Source: Colwellia sp. (lineage in GTDB: Bacteria > Pseudomonadota > Gammaproteobacteria > Enterobacterales > Alteromonadaceae). From it: 64,000 nt of DNA. Where the stretch lies: contig JAHDIK010000001.1 in assembly GCA_020630795.1 (NCBI GenBank), positions 323,458 to 387,457 on the forward strand. The letters are read 5' to 3'. Below, one piece after another: positions 36,666 to 46,554 of the stretch. Numbering within the stretch: position 1 is the first letter of the stretch; every line of letters starts with the position of its first letter. Under the pieces are notes generated by a model that was given only the letters and a program-made list of their open reading frames with translations, had not been told where the DNA came from and did not search any database. The position numbers and the translations under genes are program-made.

Positions 36666-38630
36666 GTGACCAATAAACTCCCTGCAACCCCAATATTATC
36701 TACAACGCTTGATGTATTGAATAAAATTGAGCATAAAGTCCACGAAAGTGTTGACCTGCTAGGTTACCTTCAGTTTTTCCATGAACAGTTATTAAGAGTT
36801 ATTTCCGCAAAAAACATCTATGTTGCGCTTTATAACGAACAAAAAAATGTAATTAGCTTTCCGTTTAATATTGATGAAGTGGAAGAGGAAGTGGATGCGT
36901 ATCGAGAGTTTACTTATAGCGATCCTAAACAATCACCAACAGCTTGGGTAATAGGGCATCGAAAAGAGTTGTTAATGGAGGAAAGCAAAGAAGTCGGCAC
37001 GCCTGTTATAGGGCTGAGCTGGCGAGGAACTAAAGCTAATCAATGGTTTGGTGTGCCGCTGTTTTCAGTACAAGAAAAGTGTTTTGGTGCGGTAGTGATT
37101 CAAAATTATGATGAGAAAGATACGTTCAGTGAAGATCAATTAGAAATTTTTAGGTTAGCCTCTATTAGTATCTCTAGATTTTTAGTGAAACAGGAGCTAC
37201 AAACTAAGTCGCTTAACATAGAGAGTGAAGCGAAAATTAAGCATTTGGAAAAGGAACTTGCGAGAACAAATGCTTCTGAAAAATTGCAGAGTGCGCTTTT
37301 TAAAATAGCCTCCATTAGTTTCAACGAAAATGACTTGTTTTCATTTTATCAAAACATTCACAAAATTATTGATGAGTTAGTATTTGCAAAAAATTTCTTT
37401 ATTGGTTTGTACGATGAAGATCTACAAGTTATTAATTTACCTTATTTTATTGATGAAAAAGATGGTGATATGCTTCAAAACCAAACCGTTGAAATAGGTA
37501 AGGGAATAAGTTCTTATGTATTGTCTACAAAAAAACCACAATTATTAGATACTGAACGACATGAAAAATTGATGTCGTCGGGTGACATTGAAGACAAAAT
37601 AGGTACTGATTTTACTTCATGGATCGGTGCACCTATGATTTCATCAACCAATGTTCAACATGGCATTATTGTTATACAAAGCTACGATCCTAAAGTGATA
37701 TATTCTCAATCAGATTTAGAGTTGTTGAGCTTTGTTGCTACGCATGTTGCTAATGCTATCGAATCCACCATTAACATGCGCCAACGCACAGAATCTCAGT
37801 TGAAACTTGCCACTCAACATCGATTATTGCAGGAAAAAAATACCGACCTGAGCAAGATGGTAGCGCAATTAAAAGCGACGCAAAAAGAATTGATCCAAAA
37901 AGAAAAAATGGCAAGTTTAGGTGGTTTGGTTGCCGGTATTGCACATGAAATTAACACACCTCTCGGTATTTGTGTAACAGGTGTTAGCCATTTACAGGAA
38001 GAGTATAAAGCCATTAAAGAAGCCGTAGACAATGGCACATTAACTGAAGAAGAGCTGGGGTACTTTTTTGAGGATATTGAAGAAGTATTAGCTATTTTAC
38101 AAACGAATACAGTTAGAGGTGCTGACTTAGTTAATAGCTTTAAACAGGTCGCTGTTGATCAGTCGTCTAATGATGTAAGAACCATCAATTTACACCATTA
38201 TATACATGATATTATTCTGTCGTTGAGGCCTACCTTAAAGCGTTCTCCCGTAGAAATTCAAGTGAAGTGCCATGAAGGATTAACCGTTGACGTAAATGCG
38301 GGGGCTGTTTCTCAAATTATTAGTAACCTTATACTCAACTCAATTAAACACGGGTTTGAGCCTGAAGAACCAGGTAAGGTACTTATTGAATGTTATGAGA
38401 AAAAAGGCTTTATGTTTATTAAGTTTGCAGATAATGGAATGGGAGTAGATGAAGAAGCACTAAAAGTAATTTTTGAGCCTTTCTACACCACGAAGCGAGG
38501 TGAGGGAGGAAGTGGCTTAGGTACTCATTTAGTCTATAACCTTGTAACTACTGCACTTAAAGGGAAGATTACCGTTCAAAGTAAAATAGGGAAAGGACTA
38601 GCGTATTTAATTAAATTTCCGATGGAATAA
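36666..38630 (+). CDS. GAF-domain soluble sensor histidine kinase
   Basis: A 654-residue kinase without membrane segments. Two GAF domains are recognisable (about 20-180, with KNIYVALYNEQKNVISFPF, and about 215-370, with KNFFIGLYDEDLQVINLPYF and SWIGAPMISS). A coiled coil leads to HisKA with His427 in GIAHEINTPLG, and the ATPase domain follows with NSIKHGFE, DNGMGVDE and TTKRGEGGSGLG. The kinase core is a paralogue of the one at 3033-4628. The start is a GTG at 36666; no in-frame ATG is close. It is convergent with the HD-GYP response regulator, a common genomic neighbour of such kinases and its likely partner. Confidence 0.9.
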   Translation: MTNKLPATPILSTTLDVLNKIEHKVHESVDLLGYLQFFHEQLLRVISAKNIYVALYNEQKNVISFPFNIDEVEEEVDAYREFTYSDPKQSPTAWVIGHRKELLMEESKEVGTPVIGLSWRGTKANQWFGVPLFSVQEKCFGAVVIQNYDEKDTFSEDQLEIFRLASISISRFLVKQELQTKSLNIESEAKIKHLEKELARTNASEKLQSALFKIASISFNENDLFSFYQNIHKIIDELVFAKNFFIGLYDEDLQVINLPYFIDEKDGDMLQNQTVEIGKGISSYVLSTKKPQLLDTERHEKLMSSGDIEDKIGTDFTSWIGAPMISSTNVQHGIIVIQSYDPKVIYSQSDLELLSFVATHVANAIESTINMRQRTESQLKLATQHRLLQEKNTDLSKMVAQLKATQKELIQKEKMASLGGLVAGIAHEINTPLGICVTGVSHLQEEYKAIKEAVDNGTLTEEELGYFFEDIEEVLAILQTNTVRGADLVNSFKQVAVDQSSNDVRTINLHHYIHDIILSLRPTLKRSPVEIQVKCHEGLTVDVNAGAVSQIISNLILNSIKHGFEPEEPGKVLIECYEKKGFMFIKFADNGMGVDEEALKVIFEPFYTTKRGEGGSGLGTHLVYNLVTTALKGKITVQSKIGKGLAYLIKFPME

Positions 38631-38680
38631 TAATATTAAGCGTAAACTCTACTAACGTTATTAGAAGTATTTAGCTATAA

Positions 38681-38718
38681 AAAGCCCTGTAAACTGATCT
38701 GATTTACAGGGCTTTTAC
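38681..38718. terminator. bidirectional terminator between GAF kinase and HD-GYP genes
   Basis: AAAGCCCTGTAAA at 38681-38693 pairs exactly with TTTACAGGGCTTT at 38703-38715. A-rich DNA lies on the left and T's on the right, which suits termination from both sides between these convergent genes. Confidence 0.8.
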
Positions 38719-38769
38719 TTGGGAGCAATAAACAACGAGAGTGATTACGCGCTGTTTTAATTCTCAGTA

Positions 38770-40293
38770 TTAATCATCTTTGTATACATTATTAATTGCT
38801 TGCGCTTCATCAATGTTTGCAAGTAGCGCATCTACAACTTTAGGGTCAAGATGCTTGCCACTTACTTCGTGCATAAAGGCTACAACATCTTCTATTGACC
38901 ATGCTTCTTTATAACAACGTTTATGGGTAAGTGCATCAAATACATCTGCAACAGCTACAATGCGTCCAAATATATGTATTTCTTCACCCTTTAAGCCTGA
39001 TGGGTACCCTGTTCCATCGTATTTTTCATGGTGTTGTTGAGAAATAATTGCCGCAGTTTGCAAAATAGGGCGCGAAGAACCGCTCAATATGTTGAAGCCA
39101 ACGGATGGATGCTCTTTCATAATATCCATTTCACTTTCATCGAGCCTACCTGGTTTTAGTAGTACTGAGTCTGGTGTCGCAATTTTCCCAATATCGTGCA
39201 TTGGAGCTGCTTGCTTAAGTAAGTTACATTCCTCTTCACTAAGACCTAATTCTGAGGCCAGCAAAAAGCTAACTTCAGACATTCTTCGAATATGATTTCC
39301 AGCTTCTTGAGAACGTGATTCAACCACATCGCCTAGGCGATAAATGAGATCTTCTTGTGTGTCGATAATTTCTTTATTAAGCAACAAGTTGTCGAAAGCT
39401 AAACTTACGTTTCCAGAGAATACTTCAAGGAGTTTGGTGTCAATTTCATTAAGGTTTTCAACTCCTTTTAAATATAGCAAACTAACTTTGTCAGTTTTAC
39501 TTGGAAAGTACCCAACTAATGTATCGTTTTCGTAAATACTTTGTTTAGCTTCTATGGCTTTGTTTAAATACACTTGTGCTTCTTCGTCAATACTTGATTG
39601 CGAATTCTCTTCGTTGATTTGAGCAATAACTTGATAGTCGTTTTCTGAATAGATAGCGCCTAGCCCTTTAACTTGCACAAGCATACTCGGTTCGTTCACG
39701 TGTAAAAGTGAAACAACTTGTTGAAGTAAACCGCTAAAAAACTGTCTTAACGTTCTGTGTTCTAAAACATCTGTTGTAGATGCGATAACACGTTCAAGCC
39801 CATGTCTGTATGCTTCTTGATAAACACGTGCTTCTTCAACTTTTACAATATCTCGGTAAGCACGTAATGCAGCGAATACTGTGGTGAATAGCTTTTTACG
39901 ATTCAGTTCTGTTTTTTCTTTGTAATCGTTAATGTCGTAATCAACAATCACTTGTTCTTCAGGTGCTTGGCCTGGCTGGCCTGTTCTAAGCACGATGCGT
40001 GTGAAGTGGTTATTTAAATCTTGTCTTATTGCCTTAGCTAACATTAATCCAGCGTCGTCAGTTTCCATAACAACATCAAGGAATACGAGAGAGATGTCTT
40101 TCTCTTTAGCCATTAACTCTAGGCCTTCTTTAGCCGAGTGAGCGTGAAAAAATTCAATTCCTCTGCCATCAAGTTTGAAACGCTTTAACGCCATTTTGGT
40201 GATTGAATGTATATCTTCTTCATCATCAACAATAGCAATTTTCCAAGGCTTTAAAGCGGGATCTGAATTTTTGTTTAAAAATGAAAGTGGCAT
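38770..40293 (-). CDS. HD-GYP response regulator (REC-DUF3369-HD-GYP), cyclic-di-GMP phosphodiesterase
   Basis: A 507-residue response regulator. The receiver (about 15-140) has the pair Asp23-Asp24 and phospho-acceptor Asp73 (LVFLDVVME). A DUF3369 GAF-like middle domain (about 150-310) begins with RDIVKVEEARVYQEAYRHGLE. The HD-GYP domain (about 320-495) has MHDIGKIATPD, the metal-binding His residues HEKYDGTGYPSGLKG and VADVFDAL. The GYP triplet and HD pair are intact, so hydrolysis of cyclic di-GMP is expected. It lies convergent to the GAF kinase, which may phosphorylate it. Confidence 0.92.
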   Translation of the reverse strand: MPLSFLNKNSDPALKPWKIAIVDDEEDIHSITKMALKRFKLDGRGIEFFHAHSAKEGLELMAKEKDISLVFLDVVMETDDAGLMLAKAIRQDLNNHFTRIVLRTGQPGQAPEEQVIVDYDINDYKEKTELNRKKLFTTVFAALRAYRDIVKVEEARVYQEAYRHGLERVIASTTDVLEHRTLRQFFSGLLQQVVSLLHVNEPSMLVQVKGLGAIYSENDYQVIAQINEENSQSSIDEEAQVYLNKAIEAKQSIYENDTLVGYFPSKTDKVSLLYLKGVENLNEIDTKLLEVFSGNVSLAFDNLLLNKEIIDTQEDLIYRLGDVVESRSQEAGNHIRRMSEVSFLLASELGLSEEECNLLKQAAPMHDIGKIATPDSVLLKPGRLDESEMDIMKEHPSVGFNILSGSSRPILQTAAIISQQHHEKYDGTGYPSGLKGEEIHIFGRIVAVADVFDALTHKRCYKEAWSIEDVVAFMHEVSGKHLDPKVVDALLANIDEAQAINNVYKDD

Positions 40294-40374
40294 GTAAACT
40301 CAAATACTTAATTACTTGTAGTTTATTTATAGTAAAAAAAATGAAAAAAAACAAAAGGTCATTTAAAAAAAAGT

Positions 40375-40417
40375 AAAAAAAACGTTATTTTCTTTCGTTG
40401 AAAATAACGTTTTTTTT
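40375..40417 (-). terminator. strong terminator of the periplasmic unknown gene
   Basis: AAAAAAACGTTATTTTC pairs with GAAAATAACGTTTTTTT across a short loop (40375-40417). The A- and T-rich flanks make it functional in either direction; by position it ends the minus-strand gene at 40454-41119. Confidence 0.82.
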
Positions 40418-40453
40418 GTTGTGTATTTATTTGTTTTATAAATAAATCTTTAG

Positions 40454-41119
40454 CTATTTAAAATCTTCGCTGTTGTAATACAGAGGTTTCATAGCTCCAC
40501 AGTACGTAAGTTTGTAGTGTATTTCATTTTCAGTGGGTACAGCTGACGATGCTGTGAAGTTGGTTATACAATTCACATCGTCAGACAGGTATATCAAATG
40601 CTCATAACTAGGAGGTGTTTGAATTTGATGTATGAGTATTCTTTCATTGTTGCGCAAAGTTACAATGTCATATTTTTGTCTTTTGTTTGATTCTTCTGGT
40701 TTATCAATAACTTTTGCGAAAAGCTTTTTATCAAAAATGATTTTTATATCGGAGTAAATCTCAAAGCCGTCCTTTTTGAAATTACCGTTATACACGTCAG
40801 CATTAACTTCTACTGTTTCGCCACGTATTAAACGCTCTAAATTAAATTCGTCGGGCTTTATTGTAACTAGTTGAGCATCTTTTACTAGTTGGAGTAGTGC
40901 TAGGTTTTTTACGTCGAGTTTATACAAAATTTGTACGTTATGAGGAGATTCTAATTTAAGCATGTGCGATGCATAAACCGATGAGCCTTTGTTTAATAAC
41001 TTCATCCCATGAACGCCCATGTATTTTGGGTTTAAAGGGGGGAGTTCTTTCGCTTCTTCTTCGGCAAATACTGGAAAACTAAATAGTAAAACAAATAGAG
41101 ATATTACAGCTTTATTCAT
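40454..41119 (-). CDS. predicted periplasmic protein of unknown function
   Basis: A 221-residue protein with a clear signal peptide (about 1-19, ending FPVFAEE). I do not recognise the family. The mature part opens with PPLNPKYMGVHGMKLLNKGSSVYASHMLKLESPHNVQILYK-type sequence (residues 26-66), where HGMxL and the 'A-x-H-M-x-L' pattern are suggestive of a conserved domain. It continues as predicted beta strands and has two cysteines near the end (DVNCITN and LTYCGAM) that could form a disulfide in the periplasm. It has its own strong terminator and no operon partner. Confidence 0.72.
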   Translation of the reverse strand: MNKAVISLFVLLFSFPVFAEEEAKELPPLNPKYMGVHGMKLLNKGSSVYASHMLKLESPHNVQILYKLDVKNLALLQLVKDAQLVTIKPDEFNLERLIRGETVEVNADVYNGNFKKDGFEIYSDIKIIFDKKLFAKVIDKPEESNKRQKYDIVTLRNNERILIHQIQTPPSYEHLIYLSDDVNCITNFTASSAVPTENEIHYKLTYCGAMKPLYYNSEDFK

Positions 41120-41221
41120 AGTGAAAAGGTGTTTGAAGATGTTACCAATGAGTGTAGCAGTTTCGTTGAAAAACGTTAGAAAAATTTTATTACTGAAAAA
41201 GTTTTTAGCAGTGTTGAAAGT

Positions 41222-41257
41222 AAAAATCCTCCAGCTGCATTATGCAGTGGAGGATTT
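41222..41257 (-). terminator. terminator of btuB
   Basis: On the minus strand AAATCCTCCA (41257-41248) pairs with TGGAGGATTT (41233-41224), with an inner CTGCA/TGCAG stem, and T's follow. It lies 59 bases after the btuB stop. Confidence 0.8.
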
Positions 41258-41315
41258 GTTTTCAACGATAACTATTAGTTTTAAACGTTATATTTTACAT
41301 AGGTATAACTAAATT

Positions 41316-43217
41316 TTAAAACGTATAAGTTGCCGTGATTTGGAATGTTCTACCGTTTGAAAAGTAATTTGCCGCTGTTTCATATTCTTCATCAAATACG
41401 TTATTCACTTTACCAACTACTGCTAGGTTATCGGTTACCTGGTAATTTACTGATGTATCAAACAACCAATAGTCACTTAACGGCTCTACTGAATTAGAGT
41501 CTAACGATTCGTCACGGTAGTTTATTACCCCATTAATTGTGAAATCATCTACATGATAACCTAATGTATAAGTTGCGGTAATTTCAGGTCTGCGTTGCAA
41601 AGACTCTTTCGTTTTTACATCTTCCGTTTTTACATAACCTAACGCTAATTGTTGTGAAAAACTTTCAGTATTGTAAGCCCACGTTAATTCAGCGCCCTTT
41701 ATTTTTGCGTTATTAATGTTAGATGGTTGCCAAGCGCCTTGAGCATTCGGAGCCCATGCAATAAGGTTTTCTACTTCAGAATCGAAAACACTAAATTCAA
41801 CTTGCTGGTTTTCACTCTGATGTCTTACCAATAGCTCAATATTGTCGATATTTTCTGGGAGCAAGTCTGCATTTCCAGAACCTGGCCAATACAAGTCGTT
41901 AAATGTAGGAGCTTTGAAACCTGTTGATTTGCTAATACTTGCTAACCATGTTTCATTAATTTCGTAGCCGGCAGATACACTGTAAGAAGTTTCTGTACCA
42001 ACCGTTTCAACATCATCATGGCGCACAGCAGCTTCAAGCAATAATCCGTTTTGATTGTGGCGTACTTGCAGGTAGGCAGCGTTTACATCACGCTCTAATA
42101 CATCCCACGATTGAAAACCATCAATCCAAGAAACTTTATCTTGGTTTCCATAAATTTTTTCAACGTATGAATCGAGCCCTGCTGATACAGACGTACTTTC
42201 TGAATGGGTATATTGCGCTAAAACCGAAAGTTGATTTCGTTGCGTTTGAATAACGTCGCTATCTTTTTTAGCTATACCATTACCGAATGTTTGCCCTTCG
42301 TCTTGGCTTTTTGATAAGTTGATTTTTGCAAAAAACTTGTCAACGCTATACTCAGCACCTAGATTAACATGATAGTTTTCATGTTCTTCTTCATTAGCGT
42401 AAAAGCTAGGACATGCCTTAGATGGATCATCCCAACAAGGAGAATCTGGATACGATGCATCGTACTCAGAACCACCTTCATTCCAGTTAGACGCAAGTGT
42501 AAGCGTTAATTCATCAGTAATTTCACTGCTACCTACTGCACTAAATGTTAAGCGGTCGTAGCCGTCTTCGTCAGGCTCATTAATATCGTATGCAGATTCA
42601 GATGTTTGATAAGCTGTAAATCCATCTGACTTTTCACCTGCTAATGTTAACGTTAGTGAGTGTTTTTCACTGCCTAATCCAATTGAACCACTGGCTTTTC
42701 TTAAACCGTCGCTGCCTAAACCAACACTGATACTACCTTCACCCGACGTGAGTTTTTTGGTAAATATTTGAATAACACCACCAAATGCATCAGAACCCCA
42801 TAACGCAGCACGAGGACCTTTAACAACTTCTATTCTTTCAATTTGTGCTGGAGATAATGCTGCAAAATTAGTTGTACCTAAAGTTGCTGAACCTACACGA
42901 ACACCATCAACTAAAACTAGCGTATGATTACTGTTAGTTCCGCGCATAAACACAGAGCTAGACTGGCCAGCACCACCTTGATTAACAACACTTACACCAG
43001 CAACCATACTAAGCAAGTCGGTAACATTTTGAGGTTGTAATTGTGTTATCTGTTCTGCATCTATAATGGCTGATGAAGACAGTGATAGAAATTGGTCTTG
43101 TTGTGTTCTACTTGCGGTAACAAGTATGTTGTCATCAACTTCGGTAAAAGCAAATGACGATGATGAAGCTGCTAAACCTAGAGCTATTAAGGTTGCAGTT
43201 ACAATATTTTTTTTCAT
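41316..43217 (-). CDS. btuB: TonB-dependent outer-membrane cobalamin receptor BtuB
   Basis: A 633-residue receptor that imports cobalamins across the outer membrane with TonB. A signal peptide (MKKNIVTATLIALGLAAS) is followed by a TonB-box-like DDNILVTAS. The plug domain follows with VTDLLSMVAGVSVVNQGG, VFMRGTNSNHTLVLVDGVRV and RIEVVKGPRAALWGSDAFGG. The 22-strand barrel region ends in the aromatic-terminated TFQITATYTF. I place the start at 43217, preceded by GAGGA; an in-frame ATG 16 codons upstream would put non-signal sequence ahead of the signal peptide. A cobalamin riboswitch lies 66 bases upstream. The gene is downstream of, and separate from, the cob operon. Confidence 0.92.
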   Translation of the reverse strand: MKKNIVTATLIALGLAASSSSFAFTEVDDNILVTASRTQQDQFLSLSSSAIIDAEQITQLQPQNVTDLLSMVAGVSVVNQGGAGQSSSVFMRGTNSNHTLVLVDGVRVGSATLGTTNFAALSPAQIERIEVVKGPRAALWGSDAFGGVIQIFTKKLTSGEGSISVGLGSDGLRKASGSIGLGSEKHSLTLTLAGEKSDGFTAYQTSESAYDINEPDEDGYDRLTFSAVGSSEITDELTLTLASNWNEGGSEYDASYPDSPCWDDPSKACPSFYANEEEHENYHVNLGAEYSVDKFFAKINLSKSQDEGQTFGNGIAKKDSDVIQTQRNQLSVLAQYTHSESTSVSAGLDSYVEKIYGNQDKVSWIDGFQSWDVLERDVNAAYLQVRHNQNGLLLEAAVRHDDVETVGTETSYSVSAGYEINETWLASISKSTGFKAPTFNDLYWPGSGNADLLPENIDNIELLVRHQSENQQVEFSVFDSEVENLIAWAPNAQGAWQPSNINNAKIKGAELTWAYNTESFSQQLALGYVKTEDVKTKESLQRRPEITATYTLGYHVDDFTINGVINYRDESLDSNSVEPLSDYWLFDTSVNYQVTDNLAVVGKVNNVFDEEYETAANYFSNGRTFQITATYTF

Positions 43218-43283
43218 GTTTTCCTCGTTAAAGATGCCCACCGCATCTTGTGGTATCTCATTCATGAGATGTTATTAATAATA

Positions 43284-43400
43284 AAGGCCGGTCTCCGGGC
43301 TTATTGATATGTACATATCAAATTACCGTTGCGGGGGCAGCACAGGCTTTGAGTAATCTCACCTGTTTCCCGTTTCACTCGTTTAACACGAACACCTTTA
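43284..43400 (-). promoter_or_regulatory. cobalamin riboswitch upstream of btuB
   Basis: Read on the minus strand the leader contains AAACGGGAAACAGGTGAGAT, then CCTGTGCTGCCCCCGCAACGG and the B12-box AAGCCCGGAGACCGGCC, the ordered core of the cobalamin riboswitch. Binding of adenosyl- or another cobalamin should lower btuB expression, probably by hiding the ribosome site, since the B12-box ends 66 bases before the start codon. Confidence 0.88.
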
Positions 43401-43516
43401 TTATGTATTGATGCATACACAACACCGACGTTATGTATGCGATATTTGCCACACAACAATATTGCTGTAGGCGGTTGAATAAGCGCAACAAGTGCATATT
43501 ATTCAAATTCTTTCAT

Positions 43517-44410
43517 TTATTTTCTGTTCAATTCAGCATAAAACTTTCGAGATTCATCAATATCTGCACATAACTTTTTAAGCTCGCCTAGTAGTCGTGC
43601 TGTTGTTCTATGAAGTTTGTCTGAATTAGGTTTAATAAATTGATTATGTTTTGTAGCAGGCACTTCTTGCCACTGTGACCATTTAATAGCGTTTGGGGTA
43701 GACTCGCCTTTAGATATAGGCTGAATAATCACTTGTGGTTTGGTTACAATAACCTGTTCTAAACCTATTTGAGGGTAGTCAGTTGCACTTTCTTCAAATG
43801 GGTTGTTTGCACCACATATTGATAAATGTTGTTGCGGTAACGCATTTTTGCCAACGGTAGTGAGTGGGTTTGGCCACAACTCGTAAAATACTGAAATACT
43901 AGCTTTATTTTGGTACTGGGTTTTAATTTCTTTCAGTTCTGCTTCGTATTCTTTGGCTAACTCTTCTGCACGTTCTGTTACTCCAGTAAGTTTGCCAAAA
44001 TATCGTAGTTCAGTTGCTACGTCTTCTAAACGAATAGGATCTGAATAGACAATATTAAGGCCTAACTTTTCTAAGCGTTCTAGATCGTCGCTTGGGTTTC
44101 CTGTTTTCCACGCAATGATAAGATCGGGTTGGTAAGCGAGTATGTCTTCTATTTTTAGTCGAGCATAATTACCAATTCTAGGAATATTATTCGCTTGCTC
44201 TGGGTAGTCAGAATGTTCCGTTGTTCCCACTATGTTATCGCCAACACCAATACTGAATAGCATTTCTACTATGTGGGGTGCTAATGCAACAATACGTTGG
44301 TTTGGTGAGTTATTTTCATCTTTTGTTGAGCTTTCTGCATAGCTATTAAGTGACAAAAAGCATAACCAAACGGCTGATATAACTGAAAATTTATTAAGTA
44401 TGTATCGCAT
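43517..44410 (-). CDS. btuF: periplasmic cobalamin-binding protein BtuF
   Basis: A 297-residue class-III binding protein that delivers cobalamin to BtuCD. The signal peptide is MRYILNKFSVISAVWLCFLS ending NSYAES. The mature part has RIVALAPHIVEMLFSIGVGDNIVG, SDYPEQANNIPRIGNY, LAYQPDLIIAWKTGNP and, in the C-lobe, FYELWPNPLTTVG, all BtuF landmarks. I choose the start at 44410, directly after the cobO stop (44412-44414), because it begins the signal peptide. A longer frame from 44452 would add 14 residues overlapping cobO. It is the last gene of the cob operon. Confidence 0.88.
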   Translation of the reverse strand: MRYILNKFSVISAVWLCFLSLNSYAESSTKDENNSPNQRIVALAPHIVEMLFSIGVGDNIVGTTEHSDYPEQANNIPRIGNYARLKIEDILAYQPDLIIAWKTGNPSDDLERLEKLGLNIVYSDPIRLEDVATELRYFGKLTGVTERAEELAKEYEAELKEIKTQYQNKASISVFYELWPNPLTTVGKNALPQQHLSICGANNPFEESATDYPQIGLEQVIVTKPQVIIQPISKGESTPNAIKWSQWQEVPATKHNQFIKPNSDKLHRTTARLLGELKKLCADIDESRKFYAELNRK

Positions 44411-44411
44411 G

Positions 44412-45017
44412 CTACCAATCCACGCCTTTTTGAACGCGTATACCATTATCAAAAGCGTGTTTTATTGATTGTACTTCCGATACAGTATCGGCAAGCTCGA
44501 TAATTTGGCGGTGACAGGCTCGTCCTGTAATAACAACATGTTGCATCGCTGGTCTATTTTTTAATGCTGATATAACGTCTTCTAAGTCGATGTAACCGTA
44601 TGTCACCATATAAGTCAGTTCATCAAGCAATATAATATCGATTGACGTATCAACTAACATTTTTTTAGCTTCAGCCCATGCTACTTGTGCTGCGGCGGTA
44701 TCTGCCTCTTTATTTTGAGTTTCCCATGTAAAACCTGTTTTCATTACATGGTGTTTAACACCGTGCTGTTTTAGCAGATTCATTTCACCGCATTCCCACG
44801 TGCCTTTAATAAATTGCACGATACCCGCTTGTAAGCCGTGGCCTACAGAACGTGTAATCATGCCGAATCCAGATGTTGATTTACCTTTGCCGTTACCTGT
44901 GATAACTAGTAATAAACCTTTATCTTCTGTTGCTGCAGCAATACGCTCGTCAACTTTTTCTTTAAGCTTTTGTTGACGTTTTTTGTGGTTTTCATTTTTC
45001 TTATCGTCGTTAATCAT
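44412..45017 (-). CDS. cobO: cob(I)alamin adenosyltransferase CobO/BtuR
   Basis: A 201-residue cytoplasmic enzyme that transfers the adenosyl group of ATP to the cobalt of corrinoids. The CobA/CobO-type P-loop is [16 protein letters not shown], then [21 protein letters not shown] and [20 protein letters not shown] Lys/Glu-rich N-terminal arm of about 35 residues precedes the core, as in the Salmonella enzyme. The start overlaps the cobQ stop by eight bases; the stop is one base before btuF. Confidence 0.93.
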   Translation of the reverse strand: MINDDKKNENHKKRQQKLKEKVDERIAAATEDKGLLLVITGNGKGKSTSGFGMITRSVGHGLQAGIVQFIKGTWECGEMNLLKQHGVKHHVMKTGFTWETQNKEADTAAAQVAWAEAKKMLVDTSIDIILLDELTYMVTYGYIDLEDVISALKNRPAMQHVVITGRACHRQIIELADTVSEVQSIKHAFDNGIRVQKGVDW

Positions 45018-46548
45018 CTTGTGTTCCCCAATGAGTTAATATGTCGTTTAGTTGACTTAAATTTAAATGTTTTTCACACGCGTCGGCTAACGCGTTAATC
45101 GCTTTATTTTGTTGTTCTTCGTAGCTTTCAGGTAATGATATTTCAGCACCACACCAAGCGAGAATAAGCTGGAGAGCCTCTGGCTCATCAAATATTCCAT
45201 GTAGATAACTTCCTGCAATCTTATTGTCGCTAGAAACATAACCAGAAGCTTGATTGTTTATTTGTAGTAGCGAGTTATAGGTGTTTTCTGGTGCAGATAT
45301 TGTATCAAATTGACTCTGCCCAGCGTGAATTTCGTAGCCTGTTACATTGCTAGTTTGATTATTTAACATCATACTGCCTTGAACGTTTAGTAACGTTTTG
45401 TTGGCAGCAAGGTTTGTTTGCATTGGTATATAACCTAACGCCTCAGAAGTACCTGTTTTTCCTTCTATACCTAATGGATCTGATATTGAACGTCCTAACA
45501 TTTGATATCCTCCGCAAATACCTAAAACTTTTCCGCCGTAGCGTAAGTGTTTTGCTATATCTGTGTGCCAGCCTTGCGATTTCAAAAAATCTAAATCAGC
45601 TCTAACATTTTTACTGCCAGGTAATATGATTAAATCTGCAGGAGGTAATGGTGTGGTTTGAGACTCCGATGCGTAAACAAATGAAAAATCTATTTCTGGG
45701 TGCCAGCGAAGTGCGTCAAAATCGTTGTGATTACTGGTGCGAGGGTAAACTGGCACGATAACTTTAAGTTTAGTTGATTGACTTATTTGCTGATCATCTA
45801 TCGCGTCTTCAGCGGCTATATGTAATCCATGTAAATAAGGTAAAACACCTAAAATGGGCTTTTTTGTTTGTTCTTCAAGCCAGTCAAGGCCAGATTGTAA
45901 TAGGGAAATGTCGCCCCTAAATCGATTAATAACAAACCCAACAACACGGTTTTGTTCAGATGGCGACAATAACGCTAATGTGCCTACTAAGTGAGCAAAC
46001 ACACCACCTTTATCTATATCAGCAATAATTATAACAGGGCAGTCAGCTGCCTCGGCAAACCCCATGTTAGCAATATCACCTTCGCGCAAGTTGATTTCAG
46101 CAGGGCTTCCAGCTCCTTCAACAATTATGTATTCAAAGTTTTTTTGTAAACGTTGATGTGACTCCAGCACAGCGTCCATCGCGACTTGTTTGTAGCTGTG
46201 ATATTCGCTTGCTTCCATGTCTGAAATGGCTTTGCCATGAATAATAACTTGAGCGCCAGTGTCTGAATTTGGCTTGAGTAATATGGGGTTGAAGTCTATT
46301 TGAGGAGCTATGTTAGCTGCTATCGCTTGAACTGCTTGTGCTCTGCCTATTTCTCCTCCGCAGGGAGTAACAGCACTATTTAGTGCCATATTTTGTGGTT
46401 TAAATGGCGCGACTTTTTTATGTTGCCTTGCTAATACTCGGCACAGCGCTGCGACTAACGTAGTTTTACCTGCATCAGAAGTTGTTCCTTGCACCATAAG
46501 GGTTTTACAAGCAGCAAGTTTGATATGTTGTTCAGTAGGCTTTTTCAT
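45010..46548 (-). CDS. cobQ: cobyric acid synthase CobQ
   Basis: A 512-residue enzyme that amidates four side chains of adenosylcobyrinate a,c-diamide with glutamine and ATP. The N-terminal ATPase part has [30 protein letters not shown] and [21 protein letters not shown]. The C-terminal glutaminase part has [15 protein letters not shown] with the nucleophilic Cys and SYLHGIFD with the catalytic His. Its usual follower in corrinoid synthesis, CbiB, is not in this operon, so either cbiB is elsewhere or cobQ serves salvage of an early corrinoid. Confidence 0.93.
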   Translation of the reverse strand: MKKPTEQHIKLAACKTLMVQGTTSDAGKTTLVAALCRVLARQHKKVAPFKPQNMALNSAVTPCGGEIGRAQAVQAIAANIAPQIDFNPILLKPNSDTGAQVIIHGKAISDMEASEYHSYKQVAMDAVLESHQRLQKNFEYIIVEGAGSPAEINLREGDIANMGFAEAADCPVIIIADIDKGGVFAHLVGTLALLSPSEQNRVVGFVINRFRGDISLLQSGLDWLEEQTKKPILGVLPYLHGLHIAAEDAIDDQQISQSTKLKVIVPVYPRTSNHNDFDALRWHPEIDFSFVYASESQTTPLPPADLIILPGSKNVRADLDFLKSQGWHTDIAKHLRYGGKVLGICGGYQMLGRSISDPLGIEGKTGTSEALGYIPMQTNLAANKTLLNVQGSMMLNNQTSNVTGYEIHAGQSQFDTISAPENTYNSLLQINNQASGYVSSDNKIAGSYLHGIFDEPEALQLILAWCGAEISLPESYEEQQNKAINALADACEKHLNLSQLNDILTHWGTQDD

Positions 46549-46554
46549 AAATAG

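Noticed and set aside
43218..43265. Longer btuB start
   Set aside because: It would place 16 polar residues ahead of the signal peptide and ignore the GAGGA site before 43217.
44411..44452. Longer btuF start overlapping cobO
   Set aside because: The extra 14 residues precede a normal signal peptide; the start at 44410 lies directly after the cobO stop.
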